Below are positions 1 to 8,196 of a stretch of DNA of 23,757 nucleotides, piece by piece; within the stretch, counting starts at the first letter, position 1; every line of letters begins with the position of its first letter. A program made the position numbers and the translations under genes. The DNA comes from an uncultured Eubacterium sp. (lineage in GTDB: Bacteria; Bacillota; Clostridia; Lachnospirales; Lachnospiraceae), in the NCBI GenBank assembly GCA_934316925.1, contig CAKREC010000031.1, positions 1 through 23,757 of the forward strand, written 5' to 3'. The notes under the pieces are model-generated. The model saw nothing but the letters and a program-made list of their open reading frames with translations, had not been told where the DNA came from and did not search any database.

Positions 1-30
1 GATAGAAGAAATCTGGTGCTGCAGAAGTGA
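1..30 (+). CDS. Possible C-terminal tail of an upstream gene
   Basis: Frame 1 is open from the window edge to a TGA at 28-30, encoding nine residues (DRRNLVLQK). It stops immediately before the strong hairpin at 30-150, which would suit a gene converging on thrH and sharing its terminator. Nine codons are far too few to identify a product, and chance is an equally good explanation. Confidence 0.2.
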   Translation, partial: DRRNLVLQK

Positions 31-150
31 AAAAAAATACTCCATCCAGCTCGAGGACTTGATGCGTCAGCATCACCTGTCCTCGAATCGGATGGAGTAT
101 TTGTTAGGCGTCAGCATCACCCGTCCTCGAGTCGGATGGAGTATTTGTTA
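30..150 (-). terminator. Rho-independent terminator of thrH with duplicated 5' stem arm
   Basis: Read on the minus strand, three bases after the thrH stop, there is a long inverted repeat followed by eight U residues (plus-strand A run 30-37). The 3' arm (58 to 35) pairs with a 24-nt 5' arm present twice, at 106-79 and 145-122. The distal copy (122-145) matches 22 of 24 positions and the proximal one about 21 of 24. The loop contains its own small hairpin, GATGC-TGAC-GCATC. The U tract defines the minus-strand orientation; in the plus direction the stem is followed only by TTTG, so bidirectional action is possible but weaker. Confidence 0.75.
64..150. repeat. Two tandem 43-bp repeats, 44-bp period
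   Basis: Copy 1 spans 64-106 and copy 2 spans 108-150, separated by one G. They differ at only two positions (T/C and A/G). Each unit carries the stem arm beginning GTCCTCGA and ending GGAGTATTTGTTA, preceded by GCGTCAGCATCACC. The unit is part of the thrH terminator, so this is a local duplication of the terminator arm rather than a dispersed element as far as this window shows. Confidence 0.85.
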
Positions 151-153
151 CAC

Positions 154-753
154 TTATAATGCTTTTTTAATAGCAGCAAGCAGATCATTGTATTCATCAA
201 ATGCTTCTAATTCCGGATTCTCTGCTTTGATGGAATCCGGGCTTTTGAATAAAAATCCGGCTTTGCTTGCTTTGATCATACCAAGATCATTGTAGCTGTC
301 TCCGCTGGCAATGGTATCATAGCCGATGGATTGCAATGCTTTTACGGTTGTATATTTGGATTTCTCGCATCTCATACGGAATCCGGTAATATCGCCATTT
401 TCGGCTACTTCCAGTGAATTACAGAAAATTGTTGGCCAGCCAAGTTTTTTCATGAGTGGCTTAGCAAATTGTTCAAAAGTATCGCTGATAATGATAACCT
501 GTGTAAGAGAGCGAAGCTCATCTAAAAATTCTTTTGCCCCGGGAATCGGATCGATCGTAGCGATGGTTTCCTGAATTTCTTTTAAACCAAGGCCGTGTTC
601 TTTTAAAACGCCAAGACGCCAGGTCATCAATTTATCATAATCAGGCTCATCCCGGGTTGTCTTTTTCAATTCAGGAATGCCACTTGCTTCCGCAAATGCG
701 ATCCAGATTTCGGGAACTAAAACGCCTTCTAAGTCTAAACAAACAATATTCAT
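154..753 (-). CDS. thrH: HAD-family phosphoserine phosphatase / homoserine phosphotransferase (ThrH type)
   Basis: A 199-residue protein that closely resembles the ThrH family, which dephosphorylates phosphoserine and can transfer the phosphate to homoserine in the cytoplasm. Visible HAD motifs are DLEGVL at residues 7-12 (nucleophile Asp7, with Glu9 where most HAD enzymes have Asp, as is normal for ThrH), SDTF for motif II, and GDSYND for motif IV. Length is normal for the family. The start at 753 is chosen because GGAGGAG lies 6 bases upstream; an ATG at 768 would place that ribosome binding site inside the coding sequence. The gene is monocistronic, divergent from the chemoreceptor gene and followed by its own terminator. 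Physiological substrate is inferred from the family, not shown here. Confidence 0.88.
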   Translation of the reverse strand: MNIVCLDLEGVLVPEIWIAFAEASGIPELKKTTRDEPDYDKLMTWRLGVLKEHGLGLKEIQETIATIDPIPGAKEFLDELRSLTQVIIISDTFEQFAKPLMKKLGWPTIFCNSLEVAENGDITGFRMRCEKSKYTTVKALQSIGYDTIASGDSYNDLGMIKASKAGFLFKSPDSIKAENPELEAFDEYNDLLAAIKKAL

Positions 754-805
754 ATTGATCTCCTCCATATGTAGTTTTTATTTTTCATATGAAATATTTA
801 TAATT

Positions 806-834
806 ATATTATCATGATAGACACAATGACGCAA
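806..834 (-). promoter_or_regulatory. Candidate promoter for thrH
   Basis: On the minus strand TTGCGT (834-829) is followed by a 17-bp spacer and TAATAT (811-806), in an AT-rich stretch upstream of the thrH ribosome binding site. Both hexamers match the sigma-A consensus at four of six positions, so the call is weak; other AT-rich hexamers nearby could serve as the -10. Confidence 0.3.
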
Positions 835-854
835 GATTTTCATACTTATGATTC

Positions 855-883
855 TTGATTTTTTACAAAATATAAAGTAAAAT
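855..883 (+). promoter_or_regulatory. Candidate promoter for the chemoreceptor gene
   Basis: TTGATT (855-860), 17-bp spacer, TAAAAT (878-883), a reasonable sigma-A match about 63 bases before the start codon. A poor sigma-28-like reading also exists (TAAA at about 874 with GACTATAC 16 bases later), which would suit a chemotaxis gene, but it matches the -10 consensus at only five of eight positions. Confidence 0.45.
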
Positions 884-945
884 AATTTGTAAGACTATAC
901 GATGGTTCAAGCTAAGAAAAATGTACCACGAAGGAGCGTAAGAGT

Positions 946-2703
946 ATGAAGAAATTCAAGAAGACGAAAGACATTAAAAAGGATATCCAGCAGGATATTA
1001 AGACGGCAAAGCAGGTTGTCAAAAAAAGTATTCAAAAGAAAATGACTTTCAGTTATGCCCGTATCCTTGTTGCATCTTACATTGCAGCAGCAGTAGCGTT
1101 GCTTGCTATGGGAATTATGGTTAATCGATATGACAACGCGCTGACCAATTATGGATTTGCACAGGGTGATATCGGAAAGGCTATGACGACATTTGCTGAA
1201 GCACGAAGCTATCTGCTGGGAACGATCGGTTATCGTGAAGAAGCGAATATTGAAGATGCACAGAAAGACTATGAAGATAGGAAAGAAAAGTGCATCAACT
1301 ACATAGCAGAGATTGAAGATCATATGGCAACAAAAGCCGGTAAAGAAGCATATGAAAAGCTTACTGACGATTTTACGGGTTATTGGGAGCTGAGCAACTC
1401 GATCTTGGAGCGTGGTGCTACGACAGATGCAGAGCTTAGTAAGCAGGCTCAGAAACAGTTATTGGAAAATCTTAATCCGATGTATGACAAGATCTACAAT
1501 GATTTTGTATCGCTGATGGATGTTAACGTTTCAAAAGGTGAGCAGGCAGAGCGTGATCTTACCAATTTAGCAATTGCATGCTTTGGATTGATTGTTATCC
1601 TTGTCGTTGTTTCTTCTATTTTGTCATTACGCAAAGGAAAGAAGATGGCAAAGAGCATTGCTGGTCCAATTGGCGAATTGGAAGAACGTTTGAAGGCTTT
1701 TGCAGAGGGTGATCTGGAAAGCCCATTCCCAGAAGCAACAACTGGTGATGAAATTGAACATATGATCAAGGTAGCCGGTGGTATGGCAAGTAACATCAAC
1801 CTGATCATTGAAGATATGAGTTATCTCTTTGCTGAGATGGCGAAAGGAAATCTTGCCGTTCATACAGAAAATGAAGACAAGTATGTTGGTAAATTCTCAG
1901 AGCTGATTCTTTCAGCAAGAGAGATGAATGGACAGATTTCCGGAGTTATCGGTCAGGTAAAAGAAGCTGCTGAGCAGGTTACTGCAGGTTCAGAAAATCT
2001 TGCCAGTGCAGCACAGGATCTGGCAGAAGGTTCTACGGAGCAGGCAGGAGCTGTTGAAGAACTTCAAGCTACGATTGAAACGGTTACGACAGCAGCAGAA
2101 AGAACAGCTGCTGATCTTGGACATTCTTATGATGAAGCGAAGAAGTATGCAGGCGATGCTGACCAGAGCCGTGTCCAGATGAAGGCAATGGTAGAGGCAA
2201 TGCGTCGTATCAGCGAAACATCCGAGAAGATTGGAAACATCATTTCCGATCTGGAAGATATTGCCGGACAGACAAACTTGTTATCCTTGAATGCTTCGAT
2301 TGAGGCAGCCAGAGCAGGAGAAGTTGGTCGTGGATTTGCGGTTGTAGCAGATGAGATCCGTCAGTTGGCAGAGCAGAGTGCACAGTCTGCAGTTTCTACA
2401 AGAGAGTTGATCGAGACAGCACTTCATGAAGTAGCAGAAGGAAATAAAGCAGTCGATATCGTATCCAATACATTGGATGAAGTCGTTGTTGGTATGGATG
2501 CAATTGCTGAAAAATCCAAGAGCCTCAGCGAGCAGTCAGCAAGTCAGGCAGATGCTATGGAGCAGCTGGAACTTGGTGTTAACCAGATTTCAGAAGTTGT
2601 TCAGTCTAACTCAGCGACAGCAGAAGAGACATCCGCTACCAGCGAAGAATTGTATGCACAGGCAGAGAGCATGGGCGAGTTGGTAAAACAGTTCAAGTTA
2701 TAA
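946..2703 (+). CDS. Methyl-accepting chemotaxis protein with tandem HAMP and basic N-terminal tail
   Basis: A 585-residue transmembrane chemoreceptor that would signal through CheA/CheW to the flagellar motor. Order of parts: a lysine-rich cytoplasmic tail (about residues 1-35), TM1 (about 38-58), an extracellular helical sensor region (about 60-204), TM2 (about 205-227), HAMP (about 228-290), a second HAMP-like segment with the GNLAVH and KFSELI pattern (about 295-335), then the coiled-coil signalling domain. The conserved hairpin tip is intact, with IAGQTNLLSLNASIEAAR at 439-456 and GRGFAVVADEIRQLAE at 461-476. AAGGAG precedes the ATG by about 10 bases. There are no che genes beside it, so it is an orphan receptor. 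The ligand is unknown. Confidence 0.92.
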   Translation: MKKFKKTKDIKKDIQQDIKTAKQVVKKSIQKKMTFSYARILVASYIAAAVALLAMGIMVNRYDNALTNYGFAQGDIGKAMTTFAEARSYLLGTIGYREEANIEDAQKDYEDRKEKCINYIAEIEDHMATKAGKEAYEKLTDDFTGYWELSNSILERGATTDAELSKQAQKQLLENLNPMYDKIYNDFVSLMDVNVSKGEQAERDLTNLAIACFGLIVILVVVSSILSLRKGKKMAKSIAGPIGELEERLKAFAEGDLESPFPEATTGDEIEHMIKVAGGMASNINLIIEDMSYLFAEMAKGNLAVHTENEDKYVGKFSELILSAREMNGQISGVIGQVKEAAEQVTAGSENLASAAQDLAEGSTEQAGAVEELQATIETVTTAAERTAADLGHSYDEAKKYAGDADQSRVQMKAMVEAMRRISETSEKIGNIISDLEDIAGQTNLLSLNASIEAARAGEVGRGFAVVADEIRQLAEQSAQSAVSTRELIETALHEVAEGNKAVDIVSNTLDEVVVGMDAIAEKSKSLSEQSASQADAMEQLELGVNQISEVVQSNSATAEETSATSEELYAQAESMGELVKQFKL

Positions 2704-2733
2704 TATATCTGATACATAAAATAGCGATAAAAA

Positions 2734-2767
2734 GGCCCCGGATCAACAGCGTTCCGGGGCTTTTTTA
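2734..2767. terminator. Bidirectional rho-independent terminator
   Basis: Perfect 8-bp GC-rich stem GCCCCGGA (2735-2742) / TCCGGGGC (2753-2760) with a 10-base loop, flanked by an A run on the left and TTTTTT on the right. It sits between convergent genes (the chemoreceptor and the AIM24-family gene) and can serve both. Confidence 0.9.
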
Positions 2768-2803
2768 TATAGGTACATTTTATAAATTATGTATTATGAT
2801 GGA

Positions 2804-3484
2804 CTAGTTATTGTTGGAAGGCAAAAATGGTTTCAAAGAACCAGCTACCTGATAAGCAGGCATTGTCTGTAAAGCAACTTTTCCAGGACCGGTAACAACG
2901 GTGTTAAACAGTCCTTCGCCACCAAGCATAATGTTTTTGATGCCTTTTACCGTTTGAACATCCATGGAGCAGGTACCATCCATCATAGCAAGATAGCCGG
3001 TGTCAATGATGATCTGTTCGCCAGCGTCCAATTCTTTTTCTACAACAGAGCCGTCAATTTCGAGGAATGCCATTCCCTGTCCGGACAACCGTTGCATAAT
3101 AAAGCCTTCTCCGCCAAATACACCGGCACCCAATTTCTTTTGAAAATGGATCGAAAGTTCAACTCCGGATGTTGCACAGAGAAAAGCAGACTTTTGACAA
3201 ATGACTTCTTTTCCGGGTTGAATCTCAACGGCAATGATATTTCCCGGAAAGCTGGATGCAAATGCGATCGTTCCCGGCTGTCCTACCGCAGTGTATCGAT
3301 TCTGAAACATTTTCTCTCCGCTGAGTGCTTTTGAAAACATTTTTCCTAACCCACCACCGGATGTTTCCATTTGCATGTTAGAAGACATCCAGCTCATAGC
3401 ACCACCTTCGCAGATGATGGATTCGCCAGCGTCCAAAGAAATCTCGACAACAGGTAATGGTGTTCCTTTCACTTCGTAATTCAT
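2804..3484 (-). CDS. AIM24 / TIGR00266-family protein
   Basis: A 226-residue protein of the AIM24 (TIGR00266) family, named for a yeast mitochondrial biogenesis protein; bacterial members have no assigned biochemical role. The family look is clear: glycine-rich beta-sandwich repeats with EGGAMSWMS near residue 30, GGGLGKMFSKALSGE, GEGFIMQRLSGQG and GGEGLFN. There is no signal peptide or membrane segment, so it is probably cytoplasmic. The start is supported by AGGAGG about 6 bases upstream. It is a single-gene unit converging on the chemoreceptor and divergent from the hydrolase-rmuC pair. Confidence 0.85.
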   Translation of the reverse strand: MNYEVKGTPLPVVEISLDAGESIICEGGAMSWMSSNMQMETSGGGLGKMFSKALSGEKMFQNRYTAVGQPGTIAFASSFPGNIIAVEIQPGKEVICQKSAFLCATSGVELSIHFQKKLGAGVFGGEGFIMQRLSGQGMAFLEIDGSVVEKELDAGEQIIIDTGYLAMMDGTCSMDVQTVKGIKNIMLGGEGLFNTVVTGPGKVALQTMPAYQVAGSLKPFLPSNNN

Positions 3485-3571
3485 AAAAACCTCCTAGAAT
3501 TTGTGTATCTTTTAGTGTCACAATTATCATATCATACGTGAAATGGAAATACAAAAAAGATTTTCTGTGAC

Positions 3572-3600
3572 TTGAATCCCATGACGATATTCTTTACAAT
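3572..3600 (+). promoter_or_regulatory. Promoter for the hydrolase-rmuC pair
   Basis: TTGAAT (3572-3577), exactly 17 bp, TACAAT (3595-3600; five of six to TATAAT), 36 bases before the start codon. Good sigma-A match in an otherwise AT-rich intergenic region. Confidence 0.65.
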
Positions 3601-3636
3601 AGAAAATAAGTAAGTAGAAAGAGAAGAGGAGTTTCA

Positions 3637-4206
3637 ATGAGCGAAAAAAAGAAGTTAGCGGTTGTTTTTCCAGGGATTGGTTATCACGTGGACAAGCCGT
3701 TATTATATTATGGAAGAAAATTGTTACAGGAAAAGGACTATCAGGTTGTTTTAGTACCCTATCGAAAATTTCCAAAGAATGTAAAGGGAAATGAGAAAAA
3801 AATGAGGGTGGCATTCAAGACAGCCTGGAAACAGACGGAGAAGATACTTTCATCAATTGATTTCTCGGAATACGATACAATTGTATTTCTATCCAAGAGC
3901 ATCGGAACAAAAGTGGCGGTTGACTATGCAGCAAAATATCAGTTACCGGTATATCAGATTTTGTATACTCCACTTAACGTGACCTTTGAAAATTTTTCTG
4001 GTGAGGCCGTTGCGTTTCATGGAACCGCAGATGATTGGGCAGATACAAAAGAGATCCAGGAGCAATGTAGAAAATTGCAGATTCCGTTATTCCTTACAGA
4101 AGGGGCGAATCATTCGTTAGAATGTCCAAAGCGCAACGTGAAAGAAAACTTAGAAATTATACAGAAAGTTATGGAGCAGACAAAATGGAAATTGGATTTG
4201 TTATAG
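3637..4206 (+). CDS. Alpha/beta-hydrolase-fold protein, unknown substrate
   Basis: A 189-residue protein with a small alpha/beta-hydrolase layout: an N-terminal strand and oxyanion-type loop (VVFPGIGYH near residue 9), a strand followed by SKSIGT near residue 88 that looks like a nucleophile elbow, HGTADDW near 127 as the acid loop, and NHSLE near 159 supplying the histidine. The elbow reads S-x-S-x-G, not the usual G-x-S-x-G. It is small for the fold and lacks an obvious lid domain. GAGGAG precedes the ATG. The 3' end overlaps the rmuC start by 22 bases, so the two are co-transcribed and probably translationally coupled. Assignment to the fold is by motif only; the substrate is unknown. Confidence 0.7.
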   Translation: MSEKKKLAVVFPGIGYHVDKPLLYYGRKLLQEKDYQVVLVPYRKFPKNVKGNEKKMRVAFKTAWKQTEKILSSIDFSEYDTIVFLSKSIGTKVAVDYAAKYQLPVYQILYTPLNVTFENFSGEAVAFHGTADDWADTKEIQEQCRKLQIPLFLTEGANHSLECPKRNVKENLEIIQKVMEQTKWKLDLL

Positions 4207-5096
4207 TAGCGGTCGTAATTGCTATGGTAATATTTTATTGCCTGATCATGAAGATGATCGATACAAAAATGAAAAATTACAGCGAAGCGATCTTAAAATA
4301 TCAGCACACGATCAGCAATCATCAATTAGAACATTTGTCGGGGCTGAAAGGAAAAGTAGATCAACTGGGGGCTGGTGTGACTAATCTGGAAAAGTCGCTT
4401 GGCAATGTGAAAACCAGAGGTATTTACGGTGAATGGCAATTGGGAAGCATTTTACAGGAACTCATGAGAAAAGAGCAGTACGAAACCGAATGTATGGTCA
4501 TTCCCGGCAGCACCAAGCGGGTAGAGTATGCGGTCAAGATGCCGGGGTATGGTGGACAGACCGTGTATCTTCCGATTGACTCCAAATTTCCACTGGATGC
4601 GTATTTGCAATTACATCAGGCAAAGGAGCAGGGCGACGAAGAAGTATGGCGGGATGCCCGCGACCTCTTTGCCTCCCGCGTAAAACGATTTGCAAAAGAG
4701 ATACATGACAAATATGTCAAGCCGCCATTCACTACAGATTTCGCGATTATGTTTTTGCCATTTGAAGGTATATATATAGAAGTTCTTCAGTTGGGACTGA
4801 TGGAAGAACTGATGAAAAATTATAAAATAACGATTGCGGGACCAAGCACATTGGCGGCAATTCTTAATAGTTTACAGGTAGGATTTAAAAGTGTTGCACT
4901 GGAGGAGAAAAGTGCCGAGATCTGGGAGGCGCTTTCTGGTGCCAAATCCGAAGTGGATCGTTTTGAGGCTACCTTGCTGGATCTCCAGAAACGGCAGGAA
5001 CAGATGCAGCGGGAACTGGAGCAGCTTGTGGGAGTTCGGACAAGAAAGTTAAAGAAGTCGCTGGAGTATTTTGAGCAGGGACGGGAGGATTCGTAA
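4185..5096 (+). CDS. rmuC: RmuC-family protein, short membrane-anchored form
   Basis: A 303-residue RmuC-family protein; the E. coli member limits sequence inversions between short repeats and the core is a predicted nuclease-like fold. Residues 3-23 form a single N-terminal membrane segment, followed by a short helix and the core starting at RGIYGEWQLGSIL (about 79-91), with the conserved YLPIDSKFPLDAY and FAIMFLPFEGIYIE stretches. It is much shorter than the roughly 475-residue E. coli protein because the long coiled coil is reduced. The start at 4185 is preferred over an in-frame ATG at 4122: GGAG lies about 8 bases upstream and the membrane segment then begins right after the start. Overlaps the hydrolase gene. 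Confidence 0.85.
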   Translation: MEIGFVIVAVVIAMVIFYCLIMKMIDTKMKNYSEAILKYQHTISNHQLEHLSGLKGKVDQLGAGVTNLEKSLGNVKTRGIYGEWQLGSILQELMRKEQYETECMVIPGSTKRVEYAVKMPGYGGQTVYLPIDSKFPLDAYLQLHQAKEQGDEEVWRDARDLFASRVKRFAKEIHDKYVKPPFTTDFAIMFLPFEGIYIEVLQLGLMEELMKNYKITIAGPSTLAAILNSLQVGFKSVALEEKSAEIWEALSGAKSEVDRFEATLLDLQKRQEQMQRELEQLVGVRTRKLKKSLEYFEQGREDS

Positions 5097-5102
5097 AAAT
5101 TC

Positions 5103-5176
5103 TTGCAAAAAAAAGGCAGCTGTGATATTCTTGACGTTGAGCGGTATTCGTAGGAAACTGCATCAGATGATATAGT
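5103..5176 (+). promoter_or_regulatory. Candidate promoter region of the pantothenate/CoA operon
   Basis: Two alternatives are visible in the 107-base gap after rmuC. The first is TTGCAA (5103-5108), 17 bp, TATTCT (5126-5131), with an extended -10 TG. The second is an extended -10 TGATATAGT (5168-5176) with no convincing -35. No terminator is seen after rmuC, so read-through from the upstream pair is also possible. Confidence 0.38.
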
Positions 5177-5203
5177 GTTGTCACGATCTTTGGAGGTGAT
5201 AAC

Positions 5204-6064
5204 ATGAAAATTGGTATAATTGGTGCCGGAAAAGTAGGCTGTTCTATGGGAAAATATTTTGTAGAAAACGGTATTCCGGTGGCAGGTTTTTATAGCCGGC
5301 ATCAGGAGAGCGCGGAACAAGCTGCGACTTTCACGAAGACAGAAAAATTTGATTCATTAACATCGTTAGTGGATTTGTGTGATATGGTATTCATTGCAAC
5401 TCCGGATGATACGATCCGGGAAGTATGGAATCGAATACGTTCTTTATCGATAGAGAATAAAGTCATTTGCCATTTCAGTGGCTCACTTTCATCTGATGTA
5501 TTTTCTCACAGGGAACAGACCGGTGCGTTGTGTTGTTCTCTTCATCCTATGTATGCGTTCAGCGATCGATTCACAAGTTACGAAAAACTAAATACTGTGA
5601 TTTTTTCCATTGAAGGAGATAAACAAGGCATTGTAAGACTGCGGGAGTTATTCTTGCCATTGGGAAATTGTGTATATGAAATTGCCAGTGATAAGAAGGT
5701 GAAATATCATTGTGCTGCTTCTATGGTAAGCAACATGATGATTGGTTTATATGAACTCTCGATCCGGATGCTTGAAGATTGTGGATTGGATCAGGAGCAG
5801 GCAAGACTTTTTGTGGAGCCTTTAGTTCGGGGAAACATAGAGAATGTACTTAATACCTCATCTGCAGAGGCGCTGTCCGGTCCGATTGAACGGGGAGATC
5901 TGGAAACAGTAAAAAAACACCTGATGGTTTTGCGGGGAAGAGAAAAGAGAATTTATCAGGATCTGGGACAGATTGTCTTACAGATTGCAGAAGAAAAAAA
6001 TCCGAATAGAGATTATGCGGAACTGGAAGAATTGATAAGTGCCGTGAGCACAGAAATGGAGTGA
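5204..6064 (+). CDS. panG: DUF2520 Rossmann oxidoreductase, probable ketopantoate reductase PanG
   Basis: A 286-residue NAD(P)-binding protein with an N-terminal Rossmann fold ([10 protein letters not shown], residues 3-12; FIATPDD near 66) and a C-terminal helical DUF2520 domain (about 150-286). Proteins of this type, called PanG in Francisella, were described as a ketopantoate reductase class unrelated in subfamily to PanE. Here it is the first gene of a panB-panC-panD-coaBC cluster that contains no panE or ilvC, so NADPH-dependent reduction of ketopantoate to pantoate is the obvious job. GGAGGTGAT precedes the ATG, and the stop is 4 bases before panB. The fold and context are seen; the reaction is inference from the named family and position. 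Confidence 0.8.
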   Translation: MKIGIIGAGKVGCSMGKYFVENGIPVAGFYSRHQESAEQAATFTKTEKFDSLTSLVDLCDMVFIATPDDTIREVWNRIRSLSIENKVICHFSGSLSSDVFSHREQTGALCCSLHPMYAFSDRFTSYEKLNTVIFSIEGDKQGIVRLRELFLPLGNCVYEIASDKKVKYHCAASMVSNMMIGLYELSIRMLEDCGLDQEQARLFVEPLVRGNIENVLNTSSAEALSGPIERGDLETVKKHLMVLRGREKRIYQDLGQIVLQIAEEKNPNRDYAELEELISAVSTEME

Positions 6065-6068
6065 AAAC

Positions 6069-6896
6069 ATGAAAAATACAGTATTGACATTTAAGCAGGC
6101 AAAAGAACAGGGTCAGAAGATCACGATGTTGACAGCATATGATTATTCGACAGCAAAGTTAGAAGATGAGGCAGGCGTAAACAGCATTTTGGTAGGAGAT
6201 TCTCTGGGAAATGTCATTCTTGGCTATGAGGATACGATCTCAGTCACGATGGAAGACATGATCCATCATGGAGCTGCAGTGGCAAGAGGAGCTAAAAATG
6301 CATTAGTTATTATTGATATGCCATTCATGTCATATCAGACTTCTGTGTATGACGCTGTGGTAAACGCAGGACGCCTGATGAAAGAGGGTCATGCCGGTGC
6401 CGTAAAATTAGAGGGCGGTGTTGAAGTAAAGGAACAGATCCATGCGATCGTTGCAGCCGGAATTCCGGTATGTGCACATATTGGATTGACCCCGCAGTCG
6501 ATCAATGCATTTGGTGGCTTTAAGGTGCAGGGGAAATCCGAAGAAGCGGCACGAAAGATACTTGAGGATGCAAAGGCAGTAGAAGAAGCGGGCGCATTTG
6601 CCGTTGTGATCGAAGGTGTTCCAAGAAAACTTGCTGATCTGATCACGAAAGAACTTTCCATTCCGACGATTGGAATTGGTGCAGGAAATGGATGTGATGG
6701 CCAGGTTCTTGTATATCAGGATCTTCTTGGTATGTTTTCTGATTTTACACCAAAATTTGTAAAACGCTATGCCAATATCGGCGAGATCATGAAAGATGCG
6801 TTTGCTCAGTATTTTGAGGAAGTGCAAAGTGGTGCCTTTCCGTCTGAAGAGCATGAATATAAAATTGCAGATGATGTGATTGAAAAGTTATACTAA
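6069..6896 (+). CDS. panB: Ketopantoate hydroxymethyltransferase
   Basis: A 275-residue cytoplasmic TIM-barrel enzyme that adds a hydroxymethyl group from 5,10-methylenetetrahydrofolate to 2-ketoisovalerate, the first committed step of pantothenate synthesis. The metal ligands are visible at Asp44 (VGDSLGN), Asp83 (DMPF) and Glu115 (KLEGG), and the catalytic glutamate at Glu182 (IEGVP). [17 protein letters not shown] near 202-218 is the family C-terminal signature. Length is normal. GGAG lies 8 bases before the ATG and overlaps the end of panG, which points to tight co-expression. Confidence 0.97.
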   Translation: MKNTVLTFKQAKEQGQKITMLTAYDYSTAKLEDEAGVNSILVGDSLGNVILGYEDTISVTMEDMIHHGAAVARGAKNALVIIDMPFMSYQTSVYDAVVNAGRLMKEGHAGAVKLEGGVEVKEQIHAIVAAGIPVCAHIGLTPQSINAFGGFKVQGKSEEAARKILEDAKAVEEAGAFAVVIEGVPRKLADLITKELSIPTIGIGAGNGCDGQVLVYQDLLGMFSDFTPKFVKRYANIGEIMKDAFAQYFEEVQSGAFPSEEHEYKIADDVIEKLY

Positions 6897-6916
6897 AGAA
6901 AATGGAGGAGAAAAAG

Positions 6917-7759
6917 ATGCAGATTGTATCAACGATTGAAGAAGTAAGAAAACAGGTAAAACAGTGGAGAAAGGAAGGACTCAGTGTAGGACTGGTGCCG
7001 ACAATGGGATACCTTCATGAAGGACACAAAAGTCTGATCGATAAAGCCGTAGAGCAGAATGACAAAGTGGTAGTCAGTGTATTTGTCAACCCGATCCAGT
7101 TTGGACCGACAGAAGATCTTGCAACTTATCCAAGAGATTTAGAGCGGGACGCTGCACTTTGTGAGAAGGCAGGGGCAGCCCTGATCTTCCATCCGGAACC
7201 GAAAGAAATGTATTTTGATGATTTTTGCACCTATGTAGATATGGATCATCTTACCAAAGGACTTTGTGGAAAAACACGTCCAACCCATTTTCGCGGGGTG
7301 TGTACTGTTGTAAGTAAGTTGTTCCACATTGTACAGCCGGATCGGGCATACTTTGGACAGAAAGACGCTCAGCAGCTGGCAGTGATCCGTCGAATGGTTC
7401 GTGATCTGAACTTTGATCTTGAAATTGTTGGATGCCCGATCATTCGAGAAGAGGACGGACTTGCCAAGAGTTCCCGCAACACATATCTGTCTGCGGAAGA
7501 ACGTCAGGCAGCAACCATTTTACACAAGGCACTTACAAAGGGTGAAGAACTTGTGAAAGCAGGCGAAAAAGAGCCGGAAAAGGTGATCGCTGTGATCCGT
7601 GAAACGATCGAGTCCGAACCGCTCGCAAAGATTGATTATGTGGAGATGGTCAACTTTGACAACATGGAAACGCTGGAACAGGTAGAAGGTTCTATTCTGA
7701 CGGCGGTAGCGGTCTATATTGGAAAGACAAGATTGATCGATAACTTTATTGTAATGTAA
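6917..7759 (+). CDS. panC: Pantothenate synthetase (pantoate-beta-alanine ligase)
   Basis: A 280-residue cytoplasmic ligase that activates pantoate with ATP and joins it to beta-alanine. PTMGYLHEGH at 28-37 is the HIGH-like nucleotide-binding motif, FVNPIQFGP at 56-64 lines the pantoate site, FGQKDAQQ is at 146-153, and KSSRN at 184-188 is the KMSKS-like loop. The start at 6917 is chosen because GGAGGAG ends 6 bases before it; an in-frame ATG at 6902 would include the ribosome binding site in the protein. Third gene of the operon, 20 bases after panB and 25 before panD. Confidence 0.97.
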   Translation: MQIVSTIEEVRKQVKQWRKEGLSVGLVPTMGYLHEGHKSLIDKAVEQNDKVVVSVFVNPIQFGPTEDLATYPRDLERDAALCEKAGAALIFHPEPKEMYFDDFCTYVDMDHLTKGLCGKTRPTHFRGVCTVVSKLFHIVQPDRAYFGQKDAQQLAVIRRMVRDLNFDLEIVGCPIIREEDGLAKSSRNTYLSAEERQAATILHKALTKGEELVKAGEKEPEKVIAVIRETIESEPLAKIDYVEMVNFDNMETLEQVEGSILTAVAVYIGKTRLIDNFIVM

Positions 7760-7784
7760 ATGATAGCAGGAAATGAGGAAAACT

Positions 7785-8168
7785 ATGACAATTCAAATGT
7801 TAAAAGGTAAGATTCACCGCGCTAAAGTTGTACAGGCAGAATTAAATTATGTAGGAAGTATTACGGTAGATCCTGAACTGATGGAAGCAGCAGGAATTTT
7901 GGAGTACGAAAAAGTCCAGATCGTAGATGTGGAAAATGGAAGCCGTTTTGAGACGTATACGATCGCCGGAGAGCCGGGAAGCGGTATGATCTGTCTGAAT
8001 GGAGCAGCAGCCCGCATGGTACAGGTAGGAGATCACGTGATCCTTATGAGCTACTGTGATATTGATCCGGAAGAGGCGAAGACTCATAAGCCGAAAGTTG
8101 TTTTTGTGGACGAGGAAAACCATATTGCACGTGTTGCCAATTATGAAAAACATGGTGAATTGTCCTGA
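7785..8168 (+). CDS. panD: Aspartate 1-decarboxylase precursor
   Basis: A 127-residue proenzyme that cleaves itself at Gly24-Ser25 to make the pyruvoyl group, then converts aspartate to beta-alanine. Starting at 7785 puts the NYVGSIT cleavage motif at exactly 22-28, with Ser25 as in the Bacillus and E. coli proteins; the upstream in-frame ATG at 7773 would shift this by four. GAGG lies 8 bases before the chosen start. [16 protein letters not shown] is the substrate-binding segment. It supplies the beta-alanine used by the panC product just upstream. Confidence 0.96.
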   Translation: MTIQMLKGKIHRAKVVQAELNYVGSITVDPELMEAAGILEYEKVQIVDVENGSRFETYTIAGEPGSGMICLNGAAARMVQVGDHVILMSYCDIDPEEAKTHKPKVVFVDEENHIARVANYEKHGELS

Positions 8169-8196
8169 TTAAATAAAGATCCCATGGAGGAGAAAA

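Noticed and set aside
64..150. Direct repeats as a possible mini-CRISPR array
   Set aside because: Only two units with a one-base gap, no spacers, and the units are explained as arms of the thrH terminator.
59..295. Plus-strand open frame across the terminator and thrH 3' end
   Set aside because: Antisense to thrH and built from the repeat arms; no ribosome binding site and no family resemblance.
5097..5203. Riboswitch upstream of the pan/coa operon
   Set aside because: The leader is about 60-100 bases, with no stable nested stems or recognisable conserved core and no expression-platform terminator.
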